Of a stretch of DNA of 64,000 nt, positions 16,181 to 23,891 are shown in pieces. The first letter of the stretch is position 1, and each line of letters opens with the position of its first letter. The notes under the pieces are model-generated. The model worked only from the letters and a program-made list of their open reading frames with translations, was not told the origin of the DNA and made no database searches. The stretch lies in the NCBI GenBank assembly GCA_034666985.1, contig JAXDKS010000069.1, positions 124,001 to 188,000 on the forward strand, in the 5' to 3' direction. The stretch comes from DATARR01 sp034666985 (GTDB lineage: Bacteria > Acidobacteriota > Thermoanaerobaculia > Multivoradales > UBA5704). The translations under genes and the position numbers were made by a program.

Positions 16181-17830
16181 ATGGGGCCCAAGAGCGAGCG
16201 CCGTCTGGAGACACAGACGTGGTCTATGCCGGAAGGTGAGCCCCAGGCTTCGCTCACCGTTCCCGGCCTGACGATCCTCGGCCATCCCCAGTTCCATCGC
16301 GTCGGCGAGCGGGCGGCTCTGCTCGATCTGTCGTCGGGACGGGAAGTGCTCTTGTCGCGGACGGAGCCAGGGTTCGCCCCGCCGGGCGAATCGGTGGTGC
16401 AGCCTCTCACCGTGCCGTATCTCAGCCGCCGCCCCTGGCTCCTGCGGCCGGTGGCCGGCGGCGGTGTCCAGCTCGTCCGGGGCGACTCGTCCATGTCCCT
16501 CGCCGCCGACGGCGATCCGATCGATCGCGAGGCCTCGTTCTCGGCCGCCGAGGTCGATCGCGGCGTGGTGCTGCTGCTCGCCGGCCGCGTGGCTCTCCTG
16601 CTGCATCGCTTCCGTCCGGTTTTTCCAGACAGCTTGCCGCGTTACGGGCTGGTGGGCCTGAGCGATTCTCTCCTCGACCTCTGCCGCCAGATCGCACGGG
16701 TCGCGGACCTCCAGGTGCCGGTTCTGTTGCGCGGCGAATCGGGGACCGGAAAGGAGCTGGTGGCCGCGGCTCTCCATCGCGCGGGCAGCCGGCGCGACCG
16801 GCCCTTCCTGGCGCTCAACATGGGCGCCCTGCCCGCGTCGCTCGCCGCCGCCGAGCTGTTCGGGGCGACACGGGGAGCCTACACCGGCGCCGAGCAGGCA
16901 CGGCAGGGCTACTTCCGCCGCGCCCACGGCGGCACGCTCTTCCTCGACGAGATCGGCGAGACACCCCAGGAAGCACAGCCGCTGCTGCTGCGCGCCCTGG
17001 AGAGCGGCGAGGTCCAGCCGCTGGGGAGCGAAGAGAAGGCGCGCGTCGACGTGCGCGTTCTCGCGGCCACGGACGCGGATCTCGAGCAGGCGGTCGCCGC
17101 CGGGCGCTTCCGGGCTCCGCTTCTGCACCGTCTGGGTGGGTACGCGATCCGCCTCCCTGCTCTGCGCGAGCGGCGCGATGACATCGGCCGGCTGTTCTTT
17201 CACTTCCTGCGCGAGGAGCTCGCCGCGCTGGGAGAGGAGCGCCGCTTGAGCGATCCAGGCCCGGACGCGCAGCCCTGGCCTCCCGCGGCGTGGATCGCCC
17301 GCCTCGCCGCCGCCCCGTGGCCCGGCAACGTCCGCCAGTTGCGCAACGTTGCCCGTTCTCTGGCGATCGACAGCCGCGGCACCGGGGAGGACCACGGAGA
17401 AGCCCAGCTTCCTGCGGCGATCGAGGAGCTGCTGCGCGAAGAGAGGCTGTACCCAGAGTCGAGGCCGCAGTCGAGGCAGGCGGCGGCCCGGCCAGCCGCG
17501 CCGCCGGCGCGGACGGCGTTCCGCAGTCCGCAGGACGTCTCGGAACAGGAGCTGCTCGCGGCTCTCGCGAGCAACCGCTGGGAGCCGCGGGCGACGGCCC
17601 ACCAGCTCGGCATCTCGCGCCCGTCGCTCTACTTCCTTCTCGACGCCTTTCCGAGCACGCGCAAGGCGATGGACCTGAGCGGTGAAGAGATCGCCGAGGC
17701 CGGGGAACGCTGCGGCGGCCGCCAGCGCGAGATGGCGGCGATGCTGCAAGTTTCGGAAGCCGGCATCCGGCGCCGAATGAAACAGCTCGGCCTGCTCCCG
17801 ATCCCCCAGGTCGCCGCGAAGCCATCATGA
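16181..17830 (+). CDS. Sigma-54-dependent activator with FHA-like N-terminus and two tandem HTHs
   Basis: A 549-residue enhancer-binding protein. Residues about 25-145 resemble an FHA phosphothreonine-binding domain (VLLSRTEPG, LSRRPWLLRP, GDPIDREASFSAAE). The AAA+ domain (about 155-400) has Walker A GESGTGKE at 185-192, the sigma-54 contact loop GAYTGA at 232-237, FLDEIGE and WPGNVRQLRN. The C-terminus carries two Fis-like helix-turn-helix units (about 455-495 and 515-545), where one is usual. The stop overlaps the start of a Ser/Thr kinase gene, so phosphorylation by that kinase is the likely input. The duplicated sigma-54 promoters at 20779 and 21897 are candidate targets. Confidence 0.9.
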   Translation: MGPKSERRLETQTWSMPEGEPQASLTVPGLTILGHPQFHRVGERAALLDLSSGREVLLSRTEPGFAPPGESVVQPLTVPYLSRRPWLLRPVAGGGVQLVRGDSSMSLAADGDPIDREASFSAAEVDRGVVLLLAGRVALLLHRFRPVFPDSLPRYGLVGLSDSLLDLCRQIARVADLQVPVLLRGESGTGKELVAAALHRAGSRRDRPFLALNMGALPASLAAAELFGATRGAYTGAEQARQGYFRRAHGGTLFLDEIGETPQEAQPLLLRALESGEVQPLGSEEKARVDVRVLAATDADLEQAVAAGRFRAPLLHRLGGYAIRLPALRERRDDIGRLFFHFLREELAALGEERRLSDPGPDAQPWPPAAWIARLAAAPWPGNVRQLRNVARSLAIDSRGTGEDHGEAQLPAAIEELLREERLYPESRPQSRQAAARPAAPPARTAFRSPQDVSEQELLAALASNRWEPRATAHQLGISRPSLYFLLDAFPSTRKAMDLSGEEIAEAGERCGGRQREMAAMLQVSEAGIRRRMKQLGLLPIPQVAAKPS

Positions 17831-20103
17831 GCCGGGAGTGGACGCCGGCTGAAGCCTTGGGACCCTACCGGCTCGTCGAGCGCCTCGCCGCCGGCGGCAT
17901 GGGAGAGGTCTGGCGCGCCTGGGATGGGCGGCTGAAGCGGCCGGTGGCGGTCAAGCATGTCCTGCCGGAGATCCTCGATCAGCCGGGGGCGCGCGCGCGC
18001 TTCCGCCGCGAGGCCGAGGCCGGGGCCCGACTCACCCATCCTGCCGTGGTCCAGATCTACGATCTGGTGGAAGCGCCGGACGGCGACTGGCTCGTCATGG
18101 AGCTGGTGGTGGGCAAGACGCTGCGCCAGCTCCTTTCCGCCGGTCCGCTCGCCGGTCCTCTCCCCATACGGAGCGCCGTGCTGTGGGGCGGCGAGATCGC
18201 CCGCGGGCTCGCCGCCGCCCATGCGGAAGGCATCCTGCATCGCGATCTCAAGGCGGGCAACGTGATGATCACCGCGGCGGGTCACGCCAAGATCCTCGAC
18301 TTCGGCATCGCGCGGGCGCTGTTTCCCGAGGGGGTGGAGCAGGAAGTGACGCTCTCGCACTCGGGGACGGTGGTGGGCACGAGCTACGCCATGTCGCCCG
18401 AGCAGGTCCTGGGGCTGCCGCTCGATCCCCGTTCGGACCTCTTTTCGCTGGGCTCGCTGCTCTACGAGATGCTCACCGGAGAGGCGCCGTTTCGCGCCGC
18501 CTCCGCCGCGGCCACCCTGGCCCGCGTCTGCAACTACCGCCCGCTGCCGGCGGGGCGGCTGTGCGCCGAGGTCCCCGCCGAGGTCTCGGCGCTGATCGAG
18601 CGGCTGCTCGAAAAGGAACCGAACGCCCGCCCCCGGAATGCCGACGAAGTTGCCGCCTGCCTCGAAGAGGCCACCGCAAGGATGGCGCTGCGACTGCCCA
18701 CAAGGGCCGCGCCACGCCAAGGCGAACCCAGGCCGCCACCGGCCGAAGCCACGATTGTCGAGGGACGGCCGCGGGGCGCGGACTTCGAGTCCTCCAGCGC
18801 CACCTTCCCGCGCGGCCGCCGGGTCTTCCTGCGCTCTGGCGGCTTTGTCGCTGGCGCGCTTCTCCTCGTCCTGGCCCTCGTCTGGCAGGGCGGGCGCCTT
18901 GCAGCTCCGCACCGCACCGCCGGCACATATGAGCTCTACGAGCAGGGCCTGGCGGCGCTCCGCCGCTACGACAAGCCGGGCAACCTGGACGAGGCGATCA
19001 CGGACTTCCGTCAGATCATCGGCCGCGACCCCAATCACGCGGCGGCCCACGCCGCCTTGGCGCGCGCCTGCCAGCTCAAGTTCGTGGGGCAGAGCAAGGA
19101 CCGGATGTGGCTGGATCAGGCCCTGCCGCTGGCCGAGCGGGCTGTAGCCCTCGACGGCTATCTGGCGTCGGCCCGGGTGAGCCTGGGATTGGTATACACC
19201 TCAGTCGGGCGTCTGGACGAGGCCAGGCGGGAGATCGAAAAGGCGAGCCAGCTCGAGCCGGGCAACGCCGATGCCCAGTACGCCCTCGGCAACCTGTACG
19301 AAGCCCGGACCCAGCTCGACCTGGCGGAAACCGCGTATCAGCGTGCGATCGCTCTGCGCCCCGACCGCCAGTTCTACGACGCCCTGGGCGCGCTCTACCA
19401 GCGCACCGGCCGACTCCCTTCGGCCATCGTGGCCTTCCAGAGCAGCATCCGCCTGGCGCCCGACGGCATTGTGGGCTACCGCAACCTGGGGACGGCCTAC
19501 TATCTCCAGGGCGACCTGGCCCAGGCAGCCGCTCAGTTTCAGAAAGCGCTGGAGATCGAGCCCCAGCCGTCGCTCTACTCCAATCTGGGAACTCTCTACT
19601 TCGCCCAGGGGCTCTATCCGCAGGCAGCCCAGGCATTCGAGCAGGCGCTCGAGTTACCGGGAGGGGCCAACAGCTATCTCCTCTGGGGCAATCTGGGGGA
19701 CGCCAGCCGTTTTCTCCCCGAGGGCGGCCCTCGGGCCCGCGATGCCTACTCTCGGGCCCTCCAGCTCCTGGCAGACCCGCTTCGCGCCGCGCCGCGGGAC
19801 TCCACCCTACTAAGCCGGCGCGCGGTCTACCTGGCCAAGCGCGGGGACTGTGGGCCCGCCCTCGCCGCGGGCGGGGAGATCGAGCGGCTGGCGCAGAAGG
19901 ACGCCACCGCCCAGTTCCGGCTCGTGGTCACCGACGAGGTCTGCGGCCGCCGCGATGCCGCGCTCGCGGTGCTCGAAAGGGCGCTGCACAACGGCTTTCC
20001 CCTGAGCGAAGTGCAGCGCGACCCGGAGCTCCTCGCGCTACGCGGCGACGTGCGCTATCACAGACTCCTGGTCCGGCTGACCCCCGCCTCGACCGCTCCG
20101 TGA
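17827..20103 (+). CDS. Transmembrane Ser/Thr protein kinase with TPR repeats
   Basis: The 758-residue protein starts with a complete Hanks-type kinase. It has a glycine loop LAAGGMGEVW, the Lys in VAVKHV, catalytic HRDLKAGN (Asp140), DFGIA and the SPEQ motif. A Pro-rich linker leads to one membrane helix (about 333-355). The C-terminal half (about 365-745) holds at least seven tetratricopeptide repeats (for example AQYALGNLYEAR and YSNLGTLYFAQG) for protein binding, probably outside the membrane. The start overlaps the upstream activator gene (ATGA), so the two should be made together and act as a kinase/FHA-activator pair. Confidence 0.93.
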   Translation: MSREWTPAEALGPYRLVERLAAGGMGEVWRAWDGRLKRPVAVKHVLPEILDQPGARARFRREAEAGARLTHPAVVQIYDLVEAPDGDWLVMELVVGKTLRQLLSAGPLAGPLPIRSAVLWGGEIARGLAAAHAEGILHRDLKAGNVMITAAGHAKILDFGIARALFPEGVEQEVTLSHSGTVVGTSYAMSPEQVLGLPLDPRSDLFSLGSLLYEMLTGEAPFRAASAAATLARVCNYRPLPAGRLCAEVPAEVSALIERLLEKEPNARPRNADEVAACLEEATARMALRLPTRAAPRQGEPRPPPAEATIVEGRPRGADFESSSATFPRGRRVFLRSGGFVAGALLLVLALVWQGGRLAAPHRTAGTYELYEQGLAALRRYDKPGNLDEAITDFRQIIGRDPNHAAAHAALARACQLKFVGQSKDRMWLDQALPLAERAVALDGYLASARVSLGLVYTSVGRLDEARREIEKASQLEPGNADAQYALGNLYEARTQLDLAETAYQRAIALRPDRQFYDALGALYQRTGRLPSAIVAFQSSIRLAPDGIVGYRNLGTAYYLQGDLAQAAAQFQKALEIEPQPSLYSNLGTLYFAQGLYPQAAQAFEQALELPGGANSYLLWGNLGDASRFLPEGGPRARDAYSRALQLLADPLRAAPRDSTLLSRRAVYLAKRGDCGPALAAGGEIERLAQKDATAQFRLVVTDEVCGRRDAALAVLERALHNGFPLSEVQRDPELLALRGDVRYHRLLVRLTPASTAP

Positions 20104-20116
20104 GAAAGACATGGAA

Positions 20117-20596
20117 TCACGTGTTCGGCCCCACAACCATTTCGGGATCATGGCGGAAAAAGCGTTTGCTGTTATCAGTCCCAGTCGCTTGCACATAAAG
20201 GGTCAGCAGAAAACGCCCCGAATCAGCGTTCACCGTCACCGGCGAATAGGTCCAGGAGCAGTAAGCGCTTCCGAAAAGGCTCTGAGAAGGATTTGGGTCG
20301 CCCTGCGGGTCCGCGGGTTCGTGGGAGCTCAACGGATCGGTGCTCTGTTGGTCCTTGACCGCTGCCTTGGTGGTGATCGAGAAGGAATCGATACTGCCCA
20401 CCTGCCGCTCCTCCGCTGATGAGCTCACGTCGAAGATCCGAAAGGTGATTTCGGATTGGGGCTCCACCTGCTCAGTGCCCGGCCAGGTCACGGCTTCGCC
20501 GTTGATCTCCTTGAGAAGGCCTCCACGCAGGTAGCTCACGCCTTCGGTCTCAACCGCGTTCCAATCGATTCCAAGCTGCCAGACATACTTGGCCAT
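20117..20596 (-). CDS. Hypothetical protein divergent from an AidA-like gene
   Basis: A 159-residue protein starts at MAKYVWQLGIDWNAVETEGV, with AAAAGGAGAATGATC before the ATG. It has no signal peptide and looks mostly beta (TWPGTEQVEPQSEITFRIFD and FLLTLYVQATGT), with a polar Ser/Asp/Pro-rich middle. I do not recognise the family. It lies divergent from the AidA/PixA-like gene across a sigma-54 promoter region. A broken copy of its 5' coding end was carried along when that region was duplicated (21704-21743), which suggests that the divergent pair is an old unit. It ends 13 bp after the kinase stop on the opposite strand. Confidence 0.7.
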   Translation of the reverse strand: MAKYVWQLGIDWNAVETEGVSYLRGGLLKEINGEAVTWPGTEQVEPQSEITFRIFDVSSSAEERQVGSIDSFSITTKAAVKDQQSTDPLSSHEPADPQGDPNPSQSLFGSAYCSWTYSPVTVNADSGRFLLTLYVQATGTDNSKRFFRHDPEMVVGPNT

Positions 20597-20625
20597 GATC
20601 ATTCTCCTTTTGGTTGCGAACCTCT

Positions 20626-20867
20626 TTCTCCAACGCCTACTGCAACGCGTGCGCCAAGGGTAACACGTCCCGGCTCCAGAGACGCGGAGGTTGTCGGAGG
20701 TTGTCGGAGAGCCCGGCCCGACAGTCGGAGCTGTCGCTGACAACCGCCCATAACTTCCCTCCTCTCTGTGTATTGCCTGGCACGTCCCTTGCGATTGCCC
20801 AACGTAGACATCACGGCGATCACGCCAAATCATCGGCCATCGAGCCGGACGGTGCAAGCGCCGCGAA
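20626..20867 (+). repeat. 242-bp direct repeat, copy 1 (sigma-54 promoter region)
   Basis: It is near-identical to 21744-21986, especially in the first 120 bp and the last 60 bp. It contains the activator dyads and the -24/-12 promoter and ends just before the AidA-like start codon. Confidence 0.9.
20690..20792 (+). promoter_or_regulatory. Sigma-54 promoter with upstream activator dyads, AidA-like gene
   Basis: TGGCACGTCCCTTGC has GG at 20779-20780 and GC at 20791-20792 with exactly 10 bp between, a near-consensus -24/-12 element. About 35-90 bp upstream (20690-20744) lie repeated TTGTCGGA units and the dyad TGTCGG-N10-CCGACA (20702-20723). A larger GTTGTC...GACAAC palindrome (20700-20744) encloses it. 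These look like enhancer sites for an NtrC-type activator. Confidence 0.82.
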
Positions 20868-20889
20868 TTCATGCCAAGGGAGGCACAAG

Positions 20890-21474
20890 ATGAACGAAGA
20901 GGACATGGTGACGGGCCCCAGTATGGTGGGAATCGACGTTCTCCTCGTCGTTGACACTGCTACGATCAGAAAGTATTATGATGTAACAATGAAGACAAAG
21001 CCAAGCACTGACTCGGCGAATCCAACTTGGCTTCCAACCACTCTACAAACCCAGTTTCTATTCTGTAACAGCCCACGGGGCGTTTCGAACCAGGGAACTC
21101 ACGAGCTGAGTTTCACCGCCAACGCTTTCGACCTCGTTAGTTTCGCCGGCACCTCGATCGAGGCCAACTCGGATTCGGCGGTGATCGTGTATGGTCTCAA
21201 GAAAAGGTCGGATAAAAACGTATTCAACGCATTCACTCAGAACTGGGTAGAACGCGAGAAAGCCGTCATGCCTGCCCAAGGTACTGGACTCCCACCTCTC
21301 TTGAAGCCGGCCACCTTCGCCACCTATTCGGCCACGGTCTCGGGTTCCGGCGAGGAATCTTTCGATCTCTACTTCGCCCAATATTACTTGGCCGATGACG
21401 GCCAAACGCAAAAGCTGTATGGCTACTTCGTCTGGGATCCGAAGATCACGGTCACCAAACCGAATGCAACGTGA
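20890..21474 (+). CDS. AidA/PixA-family inclusion-body-type protein
   Basis: From the ATG at 20890 (GGGAGG upstream) the 194-residue product contains GIDVLLVVDTATIRKYYD near the N-terminus and a beta-rich remainder ending YFVWDPKITVTKPNAT. This is the layout of the AidA/PixA family. Members form cytoplasmic crystalline inclusions in Xenorhabdus-type bacteria, or are strongly quorum- or stationary-phase-induced in Burkholderia and Ralstonia; their molecular role is not settled. It has no signal peptide. It is driven by a strong sigma-54 promoter and followed by a LuxR-type relic. Base composition is lower in GC than in the flanking operons, consistent with acquisition. Confidence 0.82.
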   Translation: MNEEDMVTGPSMVGIDVLLVVDTATIRKYYDVTMKTKPSTDSANPTWLPTTLQTQFLFCNSPRGVSNQGTHELSFTANAFDLVSFAGTSIEANSDSAVIVYGLKKRSDKNVFNAFTQNWVEREKAVMPAQGTGLPPLLKPATFATYSATVSGSGEESFDLYFAQYYLADDGQTQKLYGYFVWDPKITVTKPNAT

Positions 21475-21486
21475 TCGGCGGCGCCG

Positions 21487-21600
21487 ATGACAGCGGACTC
21501 GCCTCTGGAGGCGCTCAGCGACCGCGAGCTGCAGGTGTTTCGCTTGATCGGGCAGGGCCGGAGCACCCACCATATCGCGGCTCCGCAGCATCCGGCCGTG
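21487..21600 (+). pseudogene. Relic of a LuxR/NarL-type DNA-binding domain
   Basis: The frame from MTADSPLEALSDRELQVF through RLIGQGRSTHHIA matches the first two helices of a LuxR C-terminal HTH (consensus LSxRExEVxxLIxxGxSxxxIA). The similarity stops where the recognition helix (LxxSxxTVxxHR) should be, and the frame runs on into unrelated sequence. No receiver or ligand domain is present upstream. It appears to be the 3' part of a former NarL-type regulator. Confidence 0.75.
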
Positions 21601-21703
21601 ACCGAAGCGACGGCCGAAGGGGGCGAGTTGGCCGTGGGCGGGGGATTTTCTCCCCCGCCCCCCCCACTACCCAGCATACGTGTCCCCTGCACCGCCCTGC
21701 GCG

Positions 21704-21743
21704 AGGCCTCCACGCAGGTAACTCACGTGGCCTCAATCGCGTT
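21704..21743 (-). pseudogene. Fragment of the 20117-20596 gene's 5' coding end
   Basis: These 40 bp match 20517-20560 (codons for NAVETEGVSYLRGGL), joined directly to the second 242-bp repeat. Copy 1 has 65 additional bases here that carry the start codon and ribosome site, so this copy has lost both. Confidence 0.75.
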
Positions 21744-21986
21744 TTCTCCAACGCCTACTGCAACGCGTGCGCTAAGGGTAACACGTCCCGGCTCCAGAGA
21801 CGCGGAGGTTGTCGGAGGTTGTCGGAGAGCCCGGCCCGACAGTCGGAGCTGTCGCTGACAACTGCCCTTAAGCTCTTTCCCCTCTGTGGTTTGTCTGGCA
21901 CATACCTTGCTTTTGTCCGGTCGCAGACATCACGGCGATCACGACAGGTCATCGGCCATCGAGCCGGACGGTGCAAGCGCCGCGAA
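21744..21986 (+). repeat. 242-bp direct repeat, copy 2 (sigma-54 promoter region)
   Basis: It is the partner of 20626-20867. The central 50 bp around the -24/-12 box has diverged while the consensus bases are kept. Confidence 0.9.
21808..21910 (+). promoter_or_regulatory. Sigma-54 promoter with upstream activator dyads, c-type-heme gene
   Basis: TGGCACATACCTTGC has GG at 21897-21898 and GC at 21909-21910. The enhancer-like dyads at 21808-21862 are identical to those of copy 1. It drives the gene starting at 22009 and probably the amidase behind it. Confidence 0.82.
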
Positions 21987-22008
21987 CACGAGTGAAAAGG
22001 AGAACATT

Positions 22009-23850
22009 GTGTCAAGCACAAATAGTGTTTCTGGCATGCCGAAACCCTCGCATCACCTGCGGGCCGCACACCGCTCCCGGAGGCACACCGGTCTTCTGTC
22101 GATGGTTGCTGCTGGGCTCCTCGTGACGGCCATCCTCGTGGTCGGGAATTCCATGGGGCACGCTCAAACCATCTCCAGGGACGACCTCCCCAAGGACGCG
22201 GATCTCACCTGTTCCGCCGACGTCAACAGCTGGTTCAAGAACGGCGTGCCCCAGCCGGCCGACGGCGTCAATTTTCCAGACGCCACGAACTGTGACTTCT
22301 ATAGATGGTCGGAGCAGATGTTCCTGTGGCTGACCTCGCCGGACCCGGCCTCCAAGAATGGCGGCAGGGTCATCGATTCGGCGGAGTTCTATGACGTCTC
22401 GCTCCCCAATGCGGACGGTGAGCGCACTTTTCTGCCCCACGTTCCCGGCGCCCCCCTCCGGACTTTCAACTTGCGTTCCGCCCAGGCAGGTCCGCACGGG
22501 CTGCAGGTTCTCTTTGACAAGGCCGGCAAGATGTTCGAGATTGCGCCCACGCGAAAGGCCCCCAGCGGCAGGCCGCTGGTCCTCGACAAGCTCGGCAAAC
22601 TGGTCGAGGTCGCGAGCGCGCGGATGAAAGACGGTAAACCAGTCTTTCTCGACAAAGCCAGCCATCCCATCGCGAGCCCCAAACCCAGCCACGACGCCCT
22701 GGCGGCCCTGTCGCTCAAGGGAGCCAAGGCCACCGCACTGGCGTACAGGTTCATGATCGGTAAGACGCCGATCTTCCTCGACGCGGACGGAGCCGTGATC
22801 AACACCGCGGTAGGCCAGGCCGATACTAACGGTGTCCTCATGGCACAAAACCGCTCGCTGGTCTACTATGTGACAATGGTTAACGACGTCTTCGCCTACT
22901 TCCTCACCGGAGCGAAGGACGACGACGGTATCAAGCCCGACCCCACTCAGTTCCCCACGACTCCGGAAGATCTCCAAAAGGTCATCGACTTCGCCTCTTC
23001 GCGTGGCAAGAAGCTCAAGAACCCCCAAGCCCTCGCGATCGAGGTGAAGTCGTCCTGGGTCGAAGCCACAAGCCTTCCCAACCCGGACGACTACATCACG
23101 ATGGAAGCGTATGTCCCGTTTTACCACCACACTCCCAACAAGTGGGTGTTGGTTCCCAATGCGCCTCCACAGCACGTCACACTGGCCATGGTGGGCATGC
23201 ACGTCGTCGGCAGCGTCAAGGGAAATCCGGAGATGCTCTGGGCCACCTTCGAGCACTTCGGCAACACTCCCAATGCCGCCTATGACTACATCGCGAGCGG
23301 CGGCCACCAGAAAACAGTCAAGCAGAACACCGCGGGGACCTGGCTGTTCTCTGCGAGCGACGCCACCGAGTTCAACGCCATGCACATGAAAGTCGAGGGC
23401 GGAAACATCGAAGGTGTTGATGGGCACGCGATCACTCGCAGCAACACCCTGCGCATGAAACCCTGGGGAGGAGCTTTCAACTCGAAACCCAACGGCAAGG
23501 TCACCTCGACCGCGGCCTCGAACTCCGAAATCATCGCCATCAACAACAGCGTCCTCGGGCAGCTAAGCGCCGGGGATGTCCGCAAGAACTACTTCATGGT
23601 GGGAAACACCTGGACCAAGGGCGGCATAGCTCCCACCCGCCCTTACCCCGGTAGTGGAGCACAGGTTGAGGGACAAGAAGTGGGGACGAGCCAGTTGGCC
23701 AACTCCACCATGGAAACGTACGACCAGGAGACTACTTCCTATTCGAGGTTCACGAATTGCTTCAGTTGCCACGCCCCCAAGTTCGAGGGCGACCCGCTGA
23801 CTTCTGTAAGCCATATCTATAAAGGTTTGCTCCCGCTCCCGCCGGTCTAG
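22009..23850 (+). CDS. Exported protein with a single C-terminal heme c motif
   Basis: A GTG start at 22009 has AAAAGGAGAACATT before it. The 613-residue product has an N-terminal hydrophobic export segment (LLSMVAAGLLVTAILVVGNS, about 34-54) and a mature part with no family I recognise. It ends with NCFSCHAPKFEG, a CxxCH heme-attachment site at residues 584-588. Two internal stretches (about 160-240) repeat a pattern VLFDKAGKM, LVLDKLGKLV, VFLDKASHPI and IFLDADGAVI, four copies of a short beta-hairpin unit. The gene follows the duplicated sigma-54 promoter and lies 41 bp ahead of an amidase. A redox or periplasmic enzymatic role is possible. Confidence 0.78.
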   Translation: MSSTNSVSGMPKPSHHLRAAHRSRRHTGLLSMVAAGLLVTAILVVGNSMGHAQTISRDDLPKDADLTCSADVNSWFKNGVPQPADGVNFPDATNCDFYRWSEQMFLWLTSPDPASKNGGRVIDSAEFYDVSLPNADGERTFLPHVPGAPLRTFNLRSAQAGPHGLQVLFDKAGKMFEIAPTRKAPSGRPLVLDKLGKLVEVASARMKDGKPVFLDKASHPIASPKPSHDALAALSLKGAKATALAYRFMIGKTPIFLDADGAVINTAVGQADTNGVLMAQNRSLVYYVTMVNDVFAYFLTGAKDDDGIKPDPTQFPTTPEDLQKVIDFASSRGKKLKNPQALAIEVKSSWVEATSLPNPDDYITMEAYVPFYHHTPNKWVLVPNAPPQHVTLAMVGMHVVGSVKGNPEMLWATFEHFGNTPNAAYDYIASGGHQKTVKQNTAGTWLFSASDATEFNAMHMKVEGGNIEGVDGHAITRSNTLRMKPWGGAFNSKPNGKVTSTAASNSEIIAINNSVLGQLSAGDVRKNYFMVGNTWTKGGIAPTRPYPGSGAQVEGQEVGTSQLANSTMETYDQETTSYSRFTNCFSCHAPKFEGDPLTSVSHIYKGLLPLPPV

Positions 23851-23891
23851 GGTTTACGCAGCGCACCGCAAAAAACGAAAAGGAGATATCC

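Noticed and set aside
15966..16214. 82-codon minus frame ending TITTQGVSTVADMSSETSTSL, with a terminator behind it
   Set aside because: The C-terminal half looks peptide-like and ends next to a bidirectional hairpin, but the start lies inside the activator gene, there is no ribosome site, and the N-terminal half is low complexity.
21487..21858. Intact 123-residue LuxR-type regulator
   Set aside because: Similarity stops before the recognition helix and the rest is the repeated promoter region.
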